Notes: generated by a model from the sequence alone, not told the origin. Shown: positions 42,164 to 52,017, counted from the first letter of the stretch. The stretch is 53,563 bases of DNA from Streptomyces anulatus (GCF_000721175.1 NZ_JOEZ01000041.1:1-53563); one strand, 5' to 3'. Program-made: numbers and translations.

Positions 42164-44071
42164 GTGTCAACCGTGCGATCCCGCCTCTATCTCAAGCTCC
42201 CCGGAATCGTCGCCGTCCTGCTCATGGTGGTGACCTATGTCGTGGTGCGCCCGGCGACACCGTCCGCGGCGCAGACGGACGAGCTGGCGAGCTCCTTCGC
42301 CTTCACCCCCAAGACCATCGCCATGCCCGCGGGCTACGACCAGCAGGAGATCCGCGAGGTCAACAAGGCCTACCGGCACATCGAGGCGTGGATCTCCTCG
42401 GTGGGCGCCGGCATCGCCATGAACGACGTCGACGGCGACGGCTTCTCCAACGACCTCTGCGTCACGGACCCCCGGATCGACCAGGTCGTCGTGACGCCCG
42501 CCCCCGACGAACGCGGCGACCGCTACACGCCGTTCGTCCTCGACCCCGCCCCGCTCCCCATGGACGACGTGATGGCCCCGATGGGCTGCGTCGCCGGGGA
42601 CTTCAACGAGGACGGGCTCAGCGACCTGCTCGTCTACTACTGGGGCCGCACCCCGGTCGTCTTCCAGGCCCGGACCGGCCGTGACGACATGACCGCCGAC
42701 CGCTTCGAACCCGTCGAGCTGGTCGCCGACGTGGGCGGGGCGCGGTACACCGGGCCCCGGTGGCACAGCAACGCGGTGACGATCGCCGACTTCGACGGTG
42801 ACGGCCACGACGACGTCTTCATCGGCAACTACTTCCCGGACAGCCCCGTCCTCGACCCCTCCGTGCGGGGCGGCGTGGTCATGAACGACTCGCTGTCCAA
42901 CGCCCTCAACGGCGGCGAGGACCACATCCTGCGGTGGACCGAGGACGGCTTCGTCGAGGCCGAGGACGTCATGCCCCGCGACATGCGCATCGGCTGGACG
43001 CTCGGCGCGGCCGCCACGGACCTGGACGGCGACCAGCTGCCCGAGCTCTACGTCGCCCACGACTTCGGCACCTCGCGACTGCTGCACAACAGGTCGAAGC
43101 CCGGCATCATCAAGTTCGGCGAGGTGAAGGGCGCGCACAACCCGATGGTGCCCAAGTCCAAGCGAATAGGCGCCAGTTCCTTCAAGGGGATGGGGATCGA
43201 CTTCGGAGACCTGAACCAGGACGGGCTGTACGACATGTTCGTCTCCAACATCACCACCTCCTTCGGTCTCCAGGAGAGCAACTTCTCGTTCATGAGCACC
43301 GCCGACGACACGGACGACGTGCGCGCCCGGATGAGCCGGGGCGAGGCGCCGTACGTGGACCGCAGCGGTCCCCTCAACCTCGCATGGTCGGGCTGGGGCT
43401 GGGACGTGAAGATGGGCGACTTCGACAACGACAGTCAGCTGGAGATCACCCAGGCCACCGGTTTCGTCAAGGGCCGGAACAACCGCTGGGCCCAGCTGCA
43501 GGAGCTGGCCACCGCCAACGACGGCCTGGTCGCCCACCCCGGCTGGTGGCCCCACGTCAGGAAGGGCGACGACCTGGCCGGAGACCAGACCATGCGGTTC
43601 TTCGCCAGGACCCCGGACGGCGACTACGCGAACCTGTCGGACCGACTCGGCCTGGCCGTGCCCATCCCCACCCGTGGCATGGCCGTCGGGGACTCCAACG
43701 GCGACGGCAGGCTCGACCTGGCTGTGGCGCGGCAGTGGGGTGAGCCCGGCTTCTACCTGAACGAGAGCCCCGCCGCCGGCGACTTCCTGGGCCTGAAGCT
43801 GACCCACCCCTCCGGATCACCGGTCGTCGACGCCCAGGTGACCGTGACGCTGCCTGACGGCACCCGGCGGGTCAGCCGGGTCGACGGCGGCGGCGGCCAC
43901 TCCGGCAAGCGCAGCCACGACGTGCACATCGGCCTCGGAGAGCAGAGCGGCACACCCCTGCCGGTACACCTGAAGTGGCGCGACCGCTCCGGCGCGGTCC
44001 ACGAGAAGGACCTGCGGCTGGCCCCCGGCCGGCATGACCTCCAGCTCGCGTCCGACGTCAAGGAGAAGTGA
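42164..44071 (+). CDS. Enediyne biosynthesis protein E4/UnbV (VCBS/FG-GAP repeats, ASPIC domain)
   Basis: A 635-residue protein that starts with a basic residue cluster and one hydrophobic helix (about 8-30), so it is exported or anchored outside. Calcium-type repeats are evident: N-D-V-D-G-D-G-F near 87, D-F-N-E-D-G-L-S-D, D-F-D-G-D-G-H-D-D-V-F-I-G-N-Y, and D-S-N-G-D-G-R-L-D-L. The ASPIC/UnbV domain fills about residues 535-630. Members of the E3-E4-E5 trio accompany PKSE but their steps are unclear. GTG 42164 follows a GAAGGAG site. It overlaps or abuts the E5 start. Confidence 0.92.
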   Translation: MSTVRSRLYLKLPGIVAVLLMVVTYVVVRPATPSAAQTDELASSFAFTPKTIAMPAGYDQQEIREVNKAYRHIEAWISSVGAGIAMNDVDGDGFSNDLCVTDPRIDQVVVTPAPDERGDRYTPFVLDPAPLPMDDVMAPMGCVAGDFNEDGLSDLLVYYWGRTPVVFQARTGRDDMTADRFEPVELVADVGGARYTGPRWHSNAVTIADFDGDGHDDVFIGNYFPDSPVLDPSVRGGVVMNDSLSNALNGGEDHILRWTEDGFVEAEDVMPRDMRIGWTLGAAATDLDGDQLPELYVAHDFGTSRLLHNRSKPGIIKFGEVKGAHNPMVPKSKRIGASSFKGMGIDFGDLNQDGLYDMFVSNITTSFGLQESNFSFMSTADDTDDVRARMSRGEAPYVDRSGPLNLAWSGWGWDVKMGDFDNDSQLEITQATGFVKGRNNRWAQLQELATANDGLVAHPGWWPHVRKGDDLAGDQTMRFFARTPDGDYANLSDRLGLAVPIPTRGMAVGDSNGDGRLDLAVARQWGEPGFYLNESPAAGDFLGLKLTHPSGSPVVDAQVTVTLPDGTRRVSRVDGGGGHSGKRSHDVHIGLGEQSGTPLPVHLKWRDRSGAVHEKDLRLAPGRHDLQLASDVKEK

Positions 44072-44076
44072 TCGCG

Positions 44077-45051
44077 ATGACCGAGGCACCCACCACACCC
44101 CCACGGCACGACCCGAAGATCGTGACCGCGCTGCGTCGGTTCGCCATCTCGATCACCGTGCTCAACATCGCCGGCTACACCGTGCTCGGTTTCGAACAGC
44201 CCTGGCTGTGGCCCTTCATCGCGGTCGCCGTCGCCTACTCCGTCGAAACCGTCCTGGAGTTCATCGGAGCCCGGGTCGAGGGGCGCCGGCCGCGCTACGC
44301 CGGGGGCGGGGTGAAGGGGGGCCTGGAGTTCCTGTACCCCAGCCACATCACCGCGCTCGCCGTCAACATGCTGCTCTACGTGAACGACCGGCTGTGGGTG
44401 ATGGTCCTCGGGGTCGTCATCGCGGTCTCCGCCAAGTGGGTCCTGCGCGCACCGGTACGGGGCAAGCCGCGGCACTTCATGAACCCGTCCAACTTCGGCA
44501 TCGCTGTGGTGCTGCTGCTGTTCCCCTGGGCCAGCATCGCGCCCCCGTACCAGTTCACCGAGTACACCGACGGTGCGGTCGACTGGATCATCCCCGCGGT
44601 GATCGTCGTCCTGGGGACCCTGCTCAACGCGAAGCTCACCGGACGCATGTGGCTGATCGGCGGATGGCTGGTGGTCTTCGTGCTCCAGTCCGTGTTGCGG
44701 GGAGTGCTCTTCGACACCGCGATCCCCCCGGCCCTGGGCATGATGACCGGGGTGGCCTTCGTCCTGTTCACCAACTACATGGTCACGGACCCCGGCACCA
44801 CGCCGTCGCGGCCCGTCGCGCAGGTCGCCTTCGGCGGCGGCGTCGCCGTGACGTACGGGATCATGACCGGGCTGGGCATCGCGTACGGGCTGTTCTTCGC
44901 CACCGCCGTGGTCTGCCTGGTGCGCGGCGGCTACCTCTGGCTGGTGCACCTGCGCACCGAGTCGGCCGCGACGACCGGCCCCGCCCCGGTGCAGGCCGTC
45001 GAGGGCCGGGACGTCCCGTCGGAGACCGGGAAGGCACCGGTGGCGGCATGA
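44077..45051 (+). CDS. Enediyne biosynthesis protein E5/UnbU
   Basis: A 324-residue integral membrane protein of the UnbU group with about eight or nine hydrophobic helices, resembling RnfD/NqrB-type quinone-reductase subunits (H-F-M-N-P-S-N-F-G-I near 133, and V-T-D-P-G-T-T-P near 238). ATG 44077 is chosen because AAGGAG at 44060-44065 is 11 bases upstream; GTG 44068, which overlaps the E4 stop, is the alternative. The stop overlaps the PKSE start (ATGA), so PKSE translation is coupled to it. Confidence 0.9.
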   Translation: MTEAPTTPPRHDPKIVTALRRFAISITVLNIAGYTVLGFEQPWLWPFIAVAVAYSVETVLEFIGARVEGRRPRYAGGGVKGGLEFLYPSHITALAVNMLLYVNDRLWVMVLGVVIAVSAKWVLRAPVRGKPRHFMNPSNFGIAVVLLLFPWASIAPPYQFTEYTDGAVDWIIPAVIVVLGTLLNAKLTGRMWLIGGWLVVFVLQSVLRGVLFDTAIPPALGMMTGVAFVLFTNYMVTDPGTTPSRPVAQVAFGGGVAVTYGIMTGLGIAYGLFFATAVVCLVRGGYLWLVHLRTESAATTGPAPVQAVEGRDVPSETGKAPVAA

Positions 45052-48000
45052 CGCGCGTAGCGATCATCGGCATGGCCTGCCGGTTCCCGGACGCCGCGTC
45101 GCCCCGCGAGCTGTGGGAGAACGCGGTGGCAGGCCGGCGCGCCTTTCGCCGCATCCCCGACGTACGCATGCGCCTGGACGACTACTGGGATCCGGACCCG
45201 GCCGCACCCGACCGGTTCTACGCGCGTACGGCCGCCGTACTGGAGGGCTACGCCTTCGACCGCGTCGCGCACCGCGTCACCGGCAGCACCTACCGTTCGA
45301 CGGACCTCACGCACTGGCTGGCCCTGGAGACGGCCGGCCGGGCGCTGGCCGACGCCGGATTCCCCGAGGGCGGCGGACTGCCGCGAGCCAGGACCGGTGT
45401 CGTCGTCGGCAACACTCTCACCGGGGAGTTCACCCGGGCCGGCGGAATGCGGCTGCGCTGGCCGTACGTACGCCGCGTGTTCGCGGAGGCGCTGCGAGGC
45501 CAGGGCTGGGACGAGGACCGGCTCGCCGTGTTCCTCAACGGCGTCGAGACTGCCTACAAGCAGCCGTTCCCCGCGATCGACGAGGACTCGCTCGCCGGAG
45601 CCCTGTCGAACACCATCGCCGGCCGGATCTGCAACTACTTCGGTCTGGGCGGTGGCGGCTACACCGTCGACGGAGCGTGCTCCTCCTCGCTGCTCTCGGT
45701 CACCTCCGCGGCCGGCTCCCTGCTGAGCGGGGATCTCGACGTCGCCGTCGCCGGCGGTGTCGACCTGTCCATCGACCCGTTCGAGATCGTCGGCTTCGCC
45801 AAGACCGGTGCCCTCGCCCGGTCCGAGATGCGCGTGTACGACCGCGGCTCCAACGGATTCTGGCCCGGCGAGGGTTGCGGCATGGTCGTGCTGATGCGTG
45901 AGGAGGACGCCCGCGCGGCCGGCCTGCGCCGCTACGCGACGATCGCGGGATGGGGTGTCTCCTCGGACGGGCAGGGAAGCATCACCCGCCCCGAGTCGGG
46001 CGGCTACCGGCTGGCCCTGGCACGCGCCTACGAACGGGCCGGGTTCGGGATCGAGACCGTGCCGTTCTTCGAGGGGCACGGCACCGGCACCCCGGTGGGC
46101 GACGCCAACGAGCTGGGCGCGCTCACCGCCGCCCGTGCTGAGGCCGACCCAAGCGCACCGGCCGCCGCCATCGGCTCCGCCAAGGCGATGATCGGCCACA
46201 CCAAGGCCGCCGCCGGGGTCGCCGGACTGATCAAGGCCGTGATGGCGGTGGACGCGCGCCTCCTGCCCCCCACCATCGGCTGCCAGGAGCCGCACGAGCT
46301 GCTCACCGGACCAGAAGCGGGCCTGCGCGCGCTGCGTACCGCGGAGCCGTGGCCCCGGGACATGCCGCTGCGCGCCGGGGTCACCGCGATGGGCTTCGGC
46401 GGCATCAACACCCATGTCGTCATCGACAAGGAGGAGCCCCCGCGCCACCGGGCGCCCCATCGGCGCCATCTCACGCTCGCGGGCTCCCTCCAGGACTGCG
46501 AACTGCTCCTCCTGGACGGCGAGTCGTCGGCAGAGCTGCGTGAGCGTCTGGTCAAGGTGGCCGGCCTCGCGCCCCGCCTGTCCTACGCGCAACTCGGCGA
46601 TCTGGCCCACAGCCTCCAACGCGACCTGCGGGAACTGCCGTGGCGCGCGGCCGTGGTGGTGACCTCGCCGGACGACGCGGAACGCCGGCTGAGGCAGTCG
46701 ATCGACGCGCTGGACCAGGACCCGGGCCAACTGGTCACCGTCGACGACCGGGCCTTCATCGGGTGCGCGGGAGGCGAGGCCGGGAGCATCGGCTTTCTCT
46801 TCCCCGGCCAGGGTTCCGGCCGGGGCGCCGACGGCGGCGCACTCCGTCGGCGCTTCGCCCAGGCCGCCGAGGTCTACGAGCGGGCCGGGCTGCCCGGCGC
46901 CGGGGACCCGGTGGCGACCGACGTGGCGCAGCCGCGGATCGTCACCGCCGCCACCGCCGGACTGCGCGTGCTCGAGTGGCTGGGCGTGGAGGCCGATGCG
47001 GCGGTCGGGCACAGCCTGGGCGAACTCGTCGCCCTGCACTGGGCGGGAGCCCTGGACGAGGCGCGGCTGTCGGAGGCGGCCCGGGTGCGTGGCGAGGCCA
47101 TGGCGACGTACGGCGAGCCCGGCACCATGGCGTCCCTGTCGGCGACCCCCGAGCGGGTACGGGAGCTGACGTACGGCATCGACGTGGTCATCGCCGGGTA
47201 CAACGGTCCCGAGCGGACGGTCGTCGCCGGACCGGCCGAGGCCGTGGCAGCCGTGACGGAGCGGGCCTCCCGACAGAGCGTCGCCTGTACGCCGCTCGCG
47301 GTGTCCCATGCCTTCCACTCCCCGCTGGTCGCATCCGCCGCCGACGTCTTCGGGGGCTGGCTGGTCGACATACGGTTCGGGCCGGTGCGGCGCCGGGTGC
47401 TGTCCACCGTGACCGGGCGGGAACTGGCCGAGGACACCGACCTCTGCAAGCTGCTGCACCGGCAGATCACCGAGCCGGTGCTCTTCACCCGGGCGGTCCA
47501 GGAGGCGGCTCGGGACGTCGGCCTGTTCGTGGAGGTGGGGCCGGGCCAGGTGCTCAGCTCACTGGCCACCGGCGCGACCGGCGTTCCGTCCGTCGCGCTG
47601 GACACCGACGAGCAGTCCTTGCGAGGTCTGCTCCGGGTCGCCGGAGCCGCATACGTGATCGGCGCCCCGCTGATGCACGAGCGGCTGTTCACGGACCGGC
47701 TCACCCGGCCCCTGGACCTCGACGCCGAGTTCGACTTCCTGGCGAGTCCCTGCGAGAGCGTCGCGCCTGACGGGCTGTCGGCCGTGCCGTCCCCGGGGGA
47801 GCGGCGCGGGAACGCAGCCGGGTCGGCCGGCGGGGATCCGCACGCGAGCGGCGACGGCGGGCCGGCCGTCGGCGAACCGGTTGGCGGCGAGGGGCAGTCG
47901 GCCATCGAGGTGCTGCGCGCCCTGGTGGCCGAGCGGACCGAACTCCCCGTGGAGCTGGTGCGGGACGACAGCAGCCTCCTGGACGACCTGCACATGAGCT

Positions 48001-50900
48001 CCATCACCGTGGGGCAGATCGTCAACCAGGCGGCCACCCGCCTCGGCCTCGCCACCGCCCACGCCCCTGCCAACTTCGCCACCGCCACCTTGGCCGAACT
48101 CGGCGATGCACTGGAGTCGTTGGCCGGCATCAGCCCGGACGGCGGCGCCGGGACGGGCCCGGCCGTGCTGGGCGCCGCCTCCTGGGTCCGGGCCTTCGCC
48201 GTGGACCTGTCCGAGGAGCCGCCCGCGGCGGTCCAGGCCGAAGCATCCGACGGCGACTGGGAGTTGTTCGCGGAAGACGAGCACCCGTACGCAGAGGAGC
48301 TGCGGAGCGCGCTCCGCAGCGCCGGAGTGGGGCCCGGAGTCCTGGTGTGCCTGCCGCCGCGGTGTCCCCGCGACCGGCTGAGGGTGGCGCTCGACGGTGC
48401 GCGACGTGCCCTCGTGGGCGAGGCAGGGCAGCGGTTCGTCCTGGTCCAGGAAGGTCTCGGCGCGGCCGGTCTCGCCAAGTCCCTCCACCTGGAGGCCTCC
48501 CACCTGCGGACCACTGTCGTGGACACCCCGGCAGTGGACGGGGTCGTGGACCGGATCGTCGCCGAGGTGGCGGCGACCACGCGGTTCACGGAGGCGTGCT
48601 ACGACGCCGCCGGGATCCGCCGGGTGCCCGTGCTGCGGATGCTGCCGGTGCGCGGTGAGCACACCGACCAGGTGCTGGACTCCTCCGACGTCCTCCTGGT
48701 GACCGGGGGCGGCAAGGGCATCACCGCTGAGTGCGCGCTCGCGGTGGCCGCCCGGACCGGGGCCGCCGTGGCGGTCGTGGGCCGCTCCGACCCGGCCCGC
48801 GACGAGGCCCTCGCCGCGAACCTGCGGCGGATGGCCGACCGGGGCGTCCGGGTGGGCTACGCCCGCGCGGACGTCACCGACCCGGAGCGGGTGAGCGCGG
48901 CGGTCGCCGAACTGACCGCCGAACTCGGGCCAGTCACCGCGGTGCTGCACGGCGCCGGACGCAACGAACCCGCCGCCCTCGCCGATCTGACCGAGGAGGA
49001 CTTCGAGCGGACCCTCGCACCGAAGGTCGACGGGCTGCGGGCCGTCCTCGCGGCGGTCGACCAGAACGCCCTGAAGCTGCTGGTCTGCTTCGGCAGCGTG
49101 ATCGGGCGTACCGGACTGCGCGGCGAGGCCCACTACGCCACCGCCAACGAACGGCTCGCCGACCTCGCCGAGCGGTTCGCCGACGCGTCGCCGCACTGCC
49201 GTGTGCGGTGTGTGGAGTGGTCCGTGTGGTCCGGTGTCGGCATGGGCGAGAAGCTGTCCGTCGTCGAGTCCCTGGCCCGCGAGGGCATCACCCCGATCTC
49301 CCCGGACCAGGGCGTGGAGGTGCTGCTGCGTCTGATCGCCGATCCGGACGTCCCGCCGGTCACCGTCGTCACCGGCCGCACGGGGGAGCTGGACACCCTG
49401 CGCCGGGAGCTGCCGCCGCTGCCCCTGCACCGGTTCACCGTCGCCCCGCTGGTCCGCTACCACGGCGCCGAGCTGGTCACGGAGGCGGAGCTGAACGTGG
49501 GCACCGACCCGTACCTCGGTGACCACCTGCTCGACGGCAACATGCTGCTCCCCGCCGTGATCGGCATGGAGGCGATGTGCCAGGTGGCCGCCGCGGCCAC
49601 CGGGTGGAGCGGTGTCCCGGTCCTGGAAGACGTCCGGTTCCTGCGCCCCGTCGTGGTGCCCCCCGACGGCACGGCCCGGGTGCGGATCGCCGCCACCGTC
49701 ACGGACGTGCACACGGTGGAGGTCGTCCTGCACGCCGAGGAGTCCGGCTTCGTCGCCGAGCACTTCCGGGCACGGCTGGTGTTCTCCGGCCCACCGGTGC
49801 CCGAAGGGCCTCCCGCGCCCTGCGGGCCGGGCCTCGGGGACGTACCGCTGGATCCGGCGGCGGACCTTTACGACGACGTGCTCTTCCAAGGCGACCGCTT
49901 CCGGCGGTTGCGCCGCTTCCACCGTGTTTCGGCGCGGCACGTGGACGCGGATCTGTCGGTGGACGAGGTGTCGGGCTGGTTCGCCGCCTACCTCCCGGGC
50001 GCGCTGCTCCTGGCCGATCCGGGAATGCGGGACGCGCTGATGCACGGCAATCAGGTGTGCGTCCCCGACGCCACCCTGCTGCCGTCGGGCATCGACCGGT
50101 TGTACCCGCTCGCCGCGGGCGCCGATGTACCGAAGGAGCTCCGCTACTGCGCGGTCGAGCGGGAACGCGAGGGTGACACGTACGTGTACGACGTCGCCGC
50201 CTACGCCCCCGACGGGCGCGTTGTGGAACGGTGGGAGGGGCTGCGCCTGGCGGCCGTGCGCAAGAGGACGCGGAACGGTCCGTGGGCCGCGCCCCTGCTC
50301 GCGTCCCATCTGGAACGAACTGTGGAGGAACTGACCGGGCAGCGGGTGGCCCTGGCGGTGGAACCCGACGAGGGGCAAGGGCCGGGCGGGGCATCGGCGG
50401 ACGCTGGAGTGCGGCGTTCGCGGACGGCGCGGGCCGCGAGCCGTGCCCTGGGCGCTCCCGCCGCTGTCACCTACCGGCCGGACGGGCGGCCCGAGCTTTC
50501 GGACGGCTTGGTCATGTCCGCCTCGCACACGGCCGGATGGACGCTGTGCGCGGTGGCTGACGCCGCCGCTGTGGGCTGCGACATCGAACGCGTCGTGGCC
50601 AGGCCGACAGCCGAGTGGGAAGGGCTTCTCGGCGATCACGCCCCGCTGGCCGCGTTGGCGGCAAAGGAGACGGGAGACAGTTACGACACCGCGGCCACCA
50701 CCGTGTGGACCGCCCTCGAAAGCATGCAGAAGGCCGGCCTCACCACGCACGCACCACTCTCGCTGACACCGCGCACCGTCGACGACTGGACGGTGTTCGC
50801 CTCGGGTGGACTGCGCGTGGCGGTCCTGGCCACCCGTCTCAAGGGCGTGCCGGACCCGGTGTCGGTCGCGGTCCTCGTCGCGGCGGAGCCACGCTCGTGA
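45048..50900 (+). CDS. pksE: Enediyne iterative polyketide synthase (PKSE)
   Basis: A 1950-residue synthase, the usual PKSE length. Domains and visible active residues: KS about 1-450 with Cys211, His344, Lys379 and His384; AT about 575-890 with Ser656 in G-H-S-L-G; ACP about 945-1015 with Ser985 in L-H-M-S-S-I; KR about 1210-1400 with T-G-G-G-K-G near 1219 and Ser1350, Tyr1363, Asn1367; DH about 1480-1720 with His1493 in G-D-H-L-L-D-G; C-terminal phosphopantetheinyl transferase about 1745-1950 with G-C-D-I-E (Asp1845) and W-T-A-L-E-S-M-Q-K (Trp1887-Lys1895). Such enzymes make a linear C15-C16 polyene from malonyl-CoA and self-activate their ACP. A longer frame upstream overlaps E5 out of phase and is not used. 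Confidence 0.97.
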   Translation: MTRVAIIGMACRFPDAASPRELWENAVAGRRAFRRIPDVRMRLDDYWDPDPAAPDRFYARTAAVLEGYAFDRVAHRVTGSTYRSTDLTHWLALETAGRALADAGFPEGGGLPRARTGVVVGNTLTGEFTRAGGMRLRWPYVRRVFAEALRGQGWDEDRLAVFLNGVETAYKQPFPAIDEDSLAGALSNTIAGRICNYFGLGGGGYTVDGACSSSLLSVTSAAGSLLSGDLDVAVAGGVDLSIDPFEIVGFAKTGALARSEMRVYDRGSNGFWPGEGCGMVVLMREEDARAAGLRRYATIAGWGVSSDGQGSITRPESGGYRLALARAYERAGFGIETVPFFEGHGTGTPVGDANELGALTAARAEADPSAPAAAIGSAKAMIGHTKAAAGVAGLIKAVMAVDARLLPPTIGCQEPHELLTGPEAGLRALRTAEPWPRDMPLRAGVTAMGFGGINTHVVIDKEEPPRHRAPHRRHLTLAGSLQDCELLLLDGESSAELRERLVKVAGLAPRLSYAQLGDLAHSLQRDLRELPWRAAVVVTSPDDAERRLRQSIDALDQDPGQLVTVDDRAFIGCAGGEAGSIGFLFPGQGSGRGADGGALRRRFAQAAEVYERAGLPGAGDPVATDVAQPRIVTAATAGLRVLEWLGVEADAAVGHSLGELVALHWAGALDEARLSEAARVRGEAMATYGEPGTMASLSATPERVRELTYGIDVVIAGYNGPERTVVAGPAEAVAAVTERASRQSVACTPLAVSHAFHSPLVASAADVFGGWLVDIRFGPVRRRVLSTVTGRELAEDTDLCKLLHRQITEPVLFTRAVQEAARDVGLFVEVGPGQVLSSLATGATGVPSVALDTDEQSLRGLLRVAGAAYVIGAPLMHERLFTDRLTRPLDLDAEFDFLASPCESVAPDGLSAVPSPGERRGNAAGSAGGDPHASGDGGPAVGEPVGGEGQSAIEVLRALVAERTELPVELVRDDSSLLDDLHMSSITVGQIVNQAATRLGLATAHAPANFATATLAELGDALESLAGISPDGGAGTGPAVLGAASWVRAFAVDLSEEPPAAVQAEASDGDWELFAEDEHPYAEELRSALRSAGVGPGVLVCLPPRCPRDRLRVALDGARRALVGEAGQRFVLVQEGLGAAGLAKSLHLEASHLRTTVVDTPAVDGVVDRIVAEVAATTRFTEACYDAAGIRRVPVLRMLPVRGEHTDQVLDSSDVLLVTGGGKGITAECALAVAARTGAAVAVVGRSDPARDEALAANLRRMADRGVRVGYARADVTDPERVSAAVAELTAELGPVTAVLHGAGRNEPAALADLTEEDFERTLAPKVDGLRAVLAAVDQNALKLLVCFGSVIGRTGLRGEAHYATANERLADLAERFADASPHCRVRCVEWSVWSGVGMGEKLSVVESLAREGITPISPDQGVEVLLRLIADPDVPPVTVVTGRTGELDTLRRELPPLPLHRFTVAPLVRYHGAELVTEAELNVGTDPYLGDHLLDGNMLLPAVIGMEAMCQVAAAATGWSGVPVLEDVRFLRPVVVPPDGTARVRIAATVTDVHTVEVVLHAEESGFVAEHFRARLVFSGPPVPEGPPAPCGPGLGDVPLDPAADLYDDVLFQGDRFRRLRRFHRVSARHVDADLSVDEVSGWFAAYLPGALLLADPGMRDALMHGNQVCVPDATLLPSGIDRLYPLAAGADVPKELRYCAVEREREGDTYVYDVAAYAPDGRVVERWEGLRLAAVRKRTRNGPWAAPLLASHLERTVEELTGQRVALAVEPDEGQGPGGASADAGVRRSRTARAASRALGAPAAVTYRPDGRPELSDGLVMSASHTAGWTLCAVADAAAVGCDIERVVARPTAEWEGLLGDHAPLAALAAKETGDSYDTAATTVWTALESMQKAGLTTHAPLSLTPRTVDDWTVFASGGLRVAVLATRLKGVPDPVSVAVLVAAEPRS

Positions 50901-50977
50901 CGGTCACCCCGGGCTCACGCGTACCCGCCGCACCCGTGCGGCCGGCTCCGCACCGCTCTGAAGGAAGGGAGAGGTTC

Positions 50978-51436
50978 GTGGCGGACCACTTCGAGTACCG
51001 GCATGTCGTCGGCTTCGAGGAGACCAACCTCGTCGGCAACGTCTACTACGTCAACTACCTCCGCTGGCAGGGGAGGTGCCGTGAGATGTTCCTGAAGACC
51101 CATGTCCCGGAGCTGCTCGCCGACATCCTCGCTGACCTCAAGCTGTTCACCCTGAAGGTCGACTGCGAGTTCTTTGCCGAGATCAGCGTGTTCGACGAGC
51201 TGTCCATCAGGATGAGACTGACCGAACTCCGCCAGACGCAGTTGGAGTTCACCTTCGACTATGTCCGACTCGATCCCGAGGGATCCGAGAGACTGGTCGC
51301 CCGGGGCCGGCAGCGGGTCGCGTTCATGCGAGGCCCGAACACGGCCACGGTCCCGACTCCCGTGCCCGGATCATTGGTCCGGGCACTGGAGGCGTACGCT
51401 CCGTCGTCCCGGCCCCGGACCGGGTGGAGCGCGTGA
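50978..51436 (+). CDS. Enediyne thioesterase E10
   Basis: A 152-residue hot-dog thioesterase. The sequence H-F-E-Y-R-H-V-V-G-F-E-E-T-N-L-V-G-N-V-Y near residue 4-22 is the E10 signature, and Y-L-R-W-Q-G-R-C-R follows. In other enediyne systems E10 releases the heptaene from PKSE. GTG 50978 follows AAGGAAGGGA with ideal spacing and gives the expected start; an in-frame GTG at 50897 that overlaps the PKSE stop would add 27 unconserved residues. The end overlaps the flavin reductase gene. Confidence 0.93.
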   Translation: MADHFEYRHVVGFEETNLVGNVYYVNYLRWQGRCREMFLKTHVPELLADILADLKLFTLKVDCEFFAEISVFDELSIRMRLTELRQTQLEFTFDYVRLDPEGSERLVARGRQRVAFMRGPNTATVPTPVPGSLVRALEAYAPSSRPRTGWSA

Positions 51437-52017
51437 CCGGCCGGCGCGAGATCGGCCTATCGCTGCCGAGGCGGCGGGACACGGACGCGAAGGAGTTGCG
51501 TCGCGCGTTCGCGGAGTTCGCCACCGGGGTGACCGTGGTGACGGTGGGCGGGCCCTCCCCGCGCGGCATGACGGCGAACTCCTTCACCTCCGTGTCCATG
51601 GGCCCGCCGCTGCTGCTCGTCTGCGTCAACAACGAAGCCGTCATGCGGCAGGCTCTCCTCCCCGCGCGGCACTTCGGAGTGTCGGTGCTCAGTGCCGCCC
51701 AGGAGGCCGTGGCCCGGCACTTCGCCGACGATTCCCGCCCTGCGGGCCTGCAGCAGTTCGACGCGGTCGGCTGGTCCCCCGGCACCACCACCTCGGTACC
51801 TCTGATCGATGGAGCGCTGGCGCGTTTCGAATGCGAGAAGTGGCGTGCGTACGACGGCGGTGATCACACCATCCTCGTCGGAGCAGTGGTCGGTTGGAAC
51901 CGGCCGCCTGTGATGGATGCGGGGTCCACGGAGCCGGGAACGTCCGAGGACGCTCTGCTGTACTTCAGGGGCCGGTTCCGTGAGCACGGCCTCGGGGCCG
52001 AGGGGCCGCCCCTGTGA
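51433..52017 (+). CDS. Flavin reductase-like protein (E6 type)
   Basis: A 194-residue FMN/FAD reductase-domain protein: A-T-G-V-T-V-V-T near residue 30, G-M-T-A-N-S-F-T-S-V-S near 45-55, P-L-L-L-V-C-V, and the H-F-G-V-S-V-L segment. Related proteins (for example SgcE6 of C-1027) supply reduced flavin to a partner monooxygenase. GTG 51433 overlaps the E10 stop by 4 bases; GTG 51424 is also in frame. No monooxygenase is seen beside it, so its partner must be elsewhere or it may serve another enzyme. Confidence 0.85.
   Translation: MTGRREIGLSLPRRRDTDAKELRRAFAEFATGVTVVTVGGPSPRGMTANSFTSVSMGPPLLLVCVNNEAVMRQALLPARHFGVSVLSAAQEAVARHFADDSRPAGLQQFDAVGWSPGTTTSVPLIDGALARFECEKWRAYDGGDHTILVGAVVGWNRPPVMDAGSTEPGTSEDALLYFRGRFREHGLGAEGPPL

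Noticed and set aside
44034..45047. Long in-frame extension upstream of the PKSE start
   Set aside because: It overlaps the well-supported E5 gene in another frame and has no family similarity; the KS begins right after ATG 45048.
47559..50750. Very long antisense open frame opposite PKSE
   Set aside because: It is a high-GC mirror of the PKSE codon bias, rich in Arg, Gly, Val and His without motifs.
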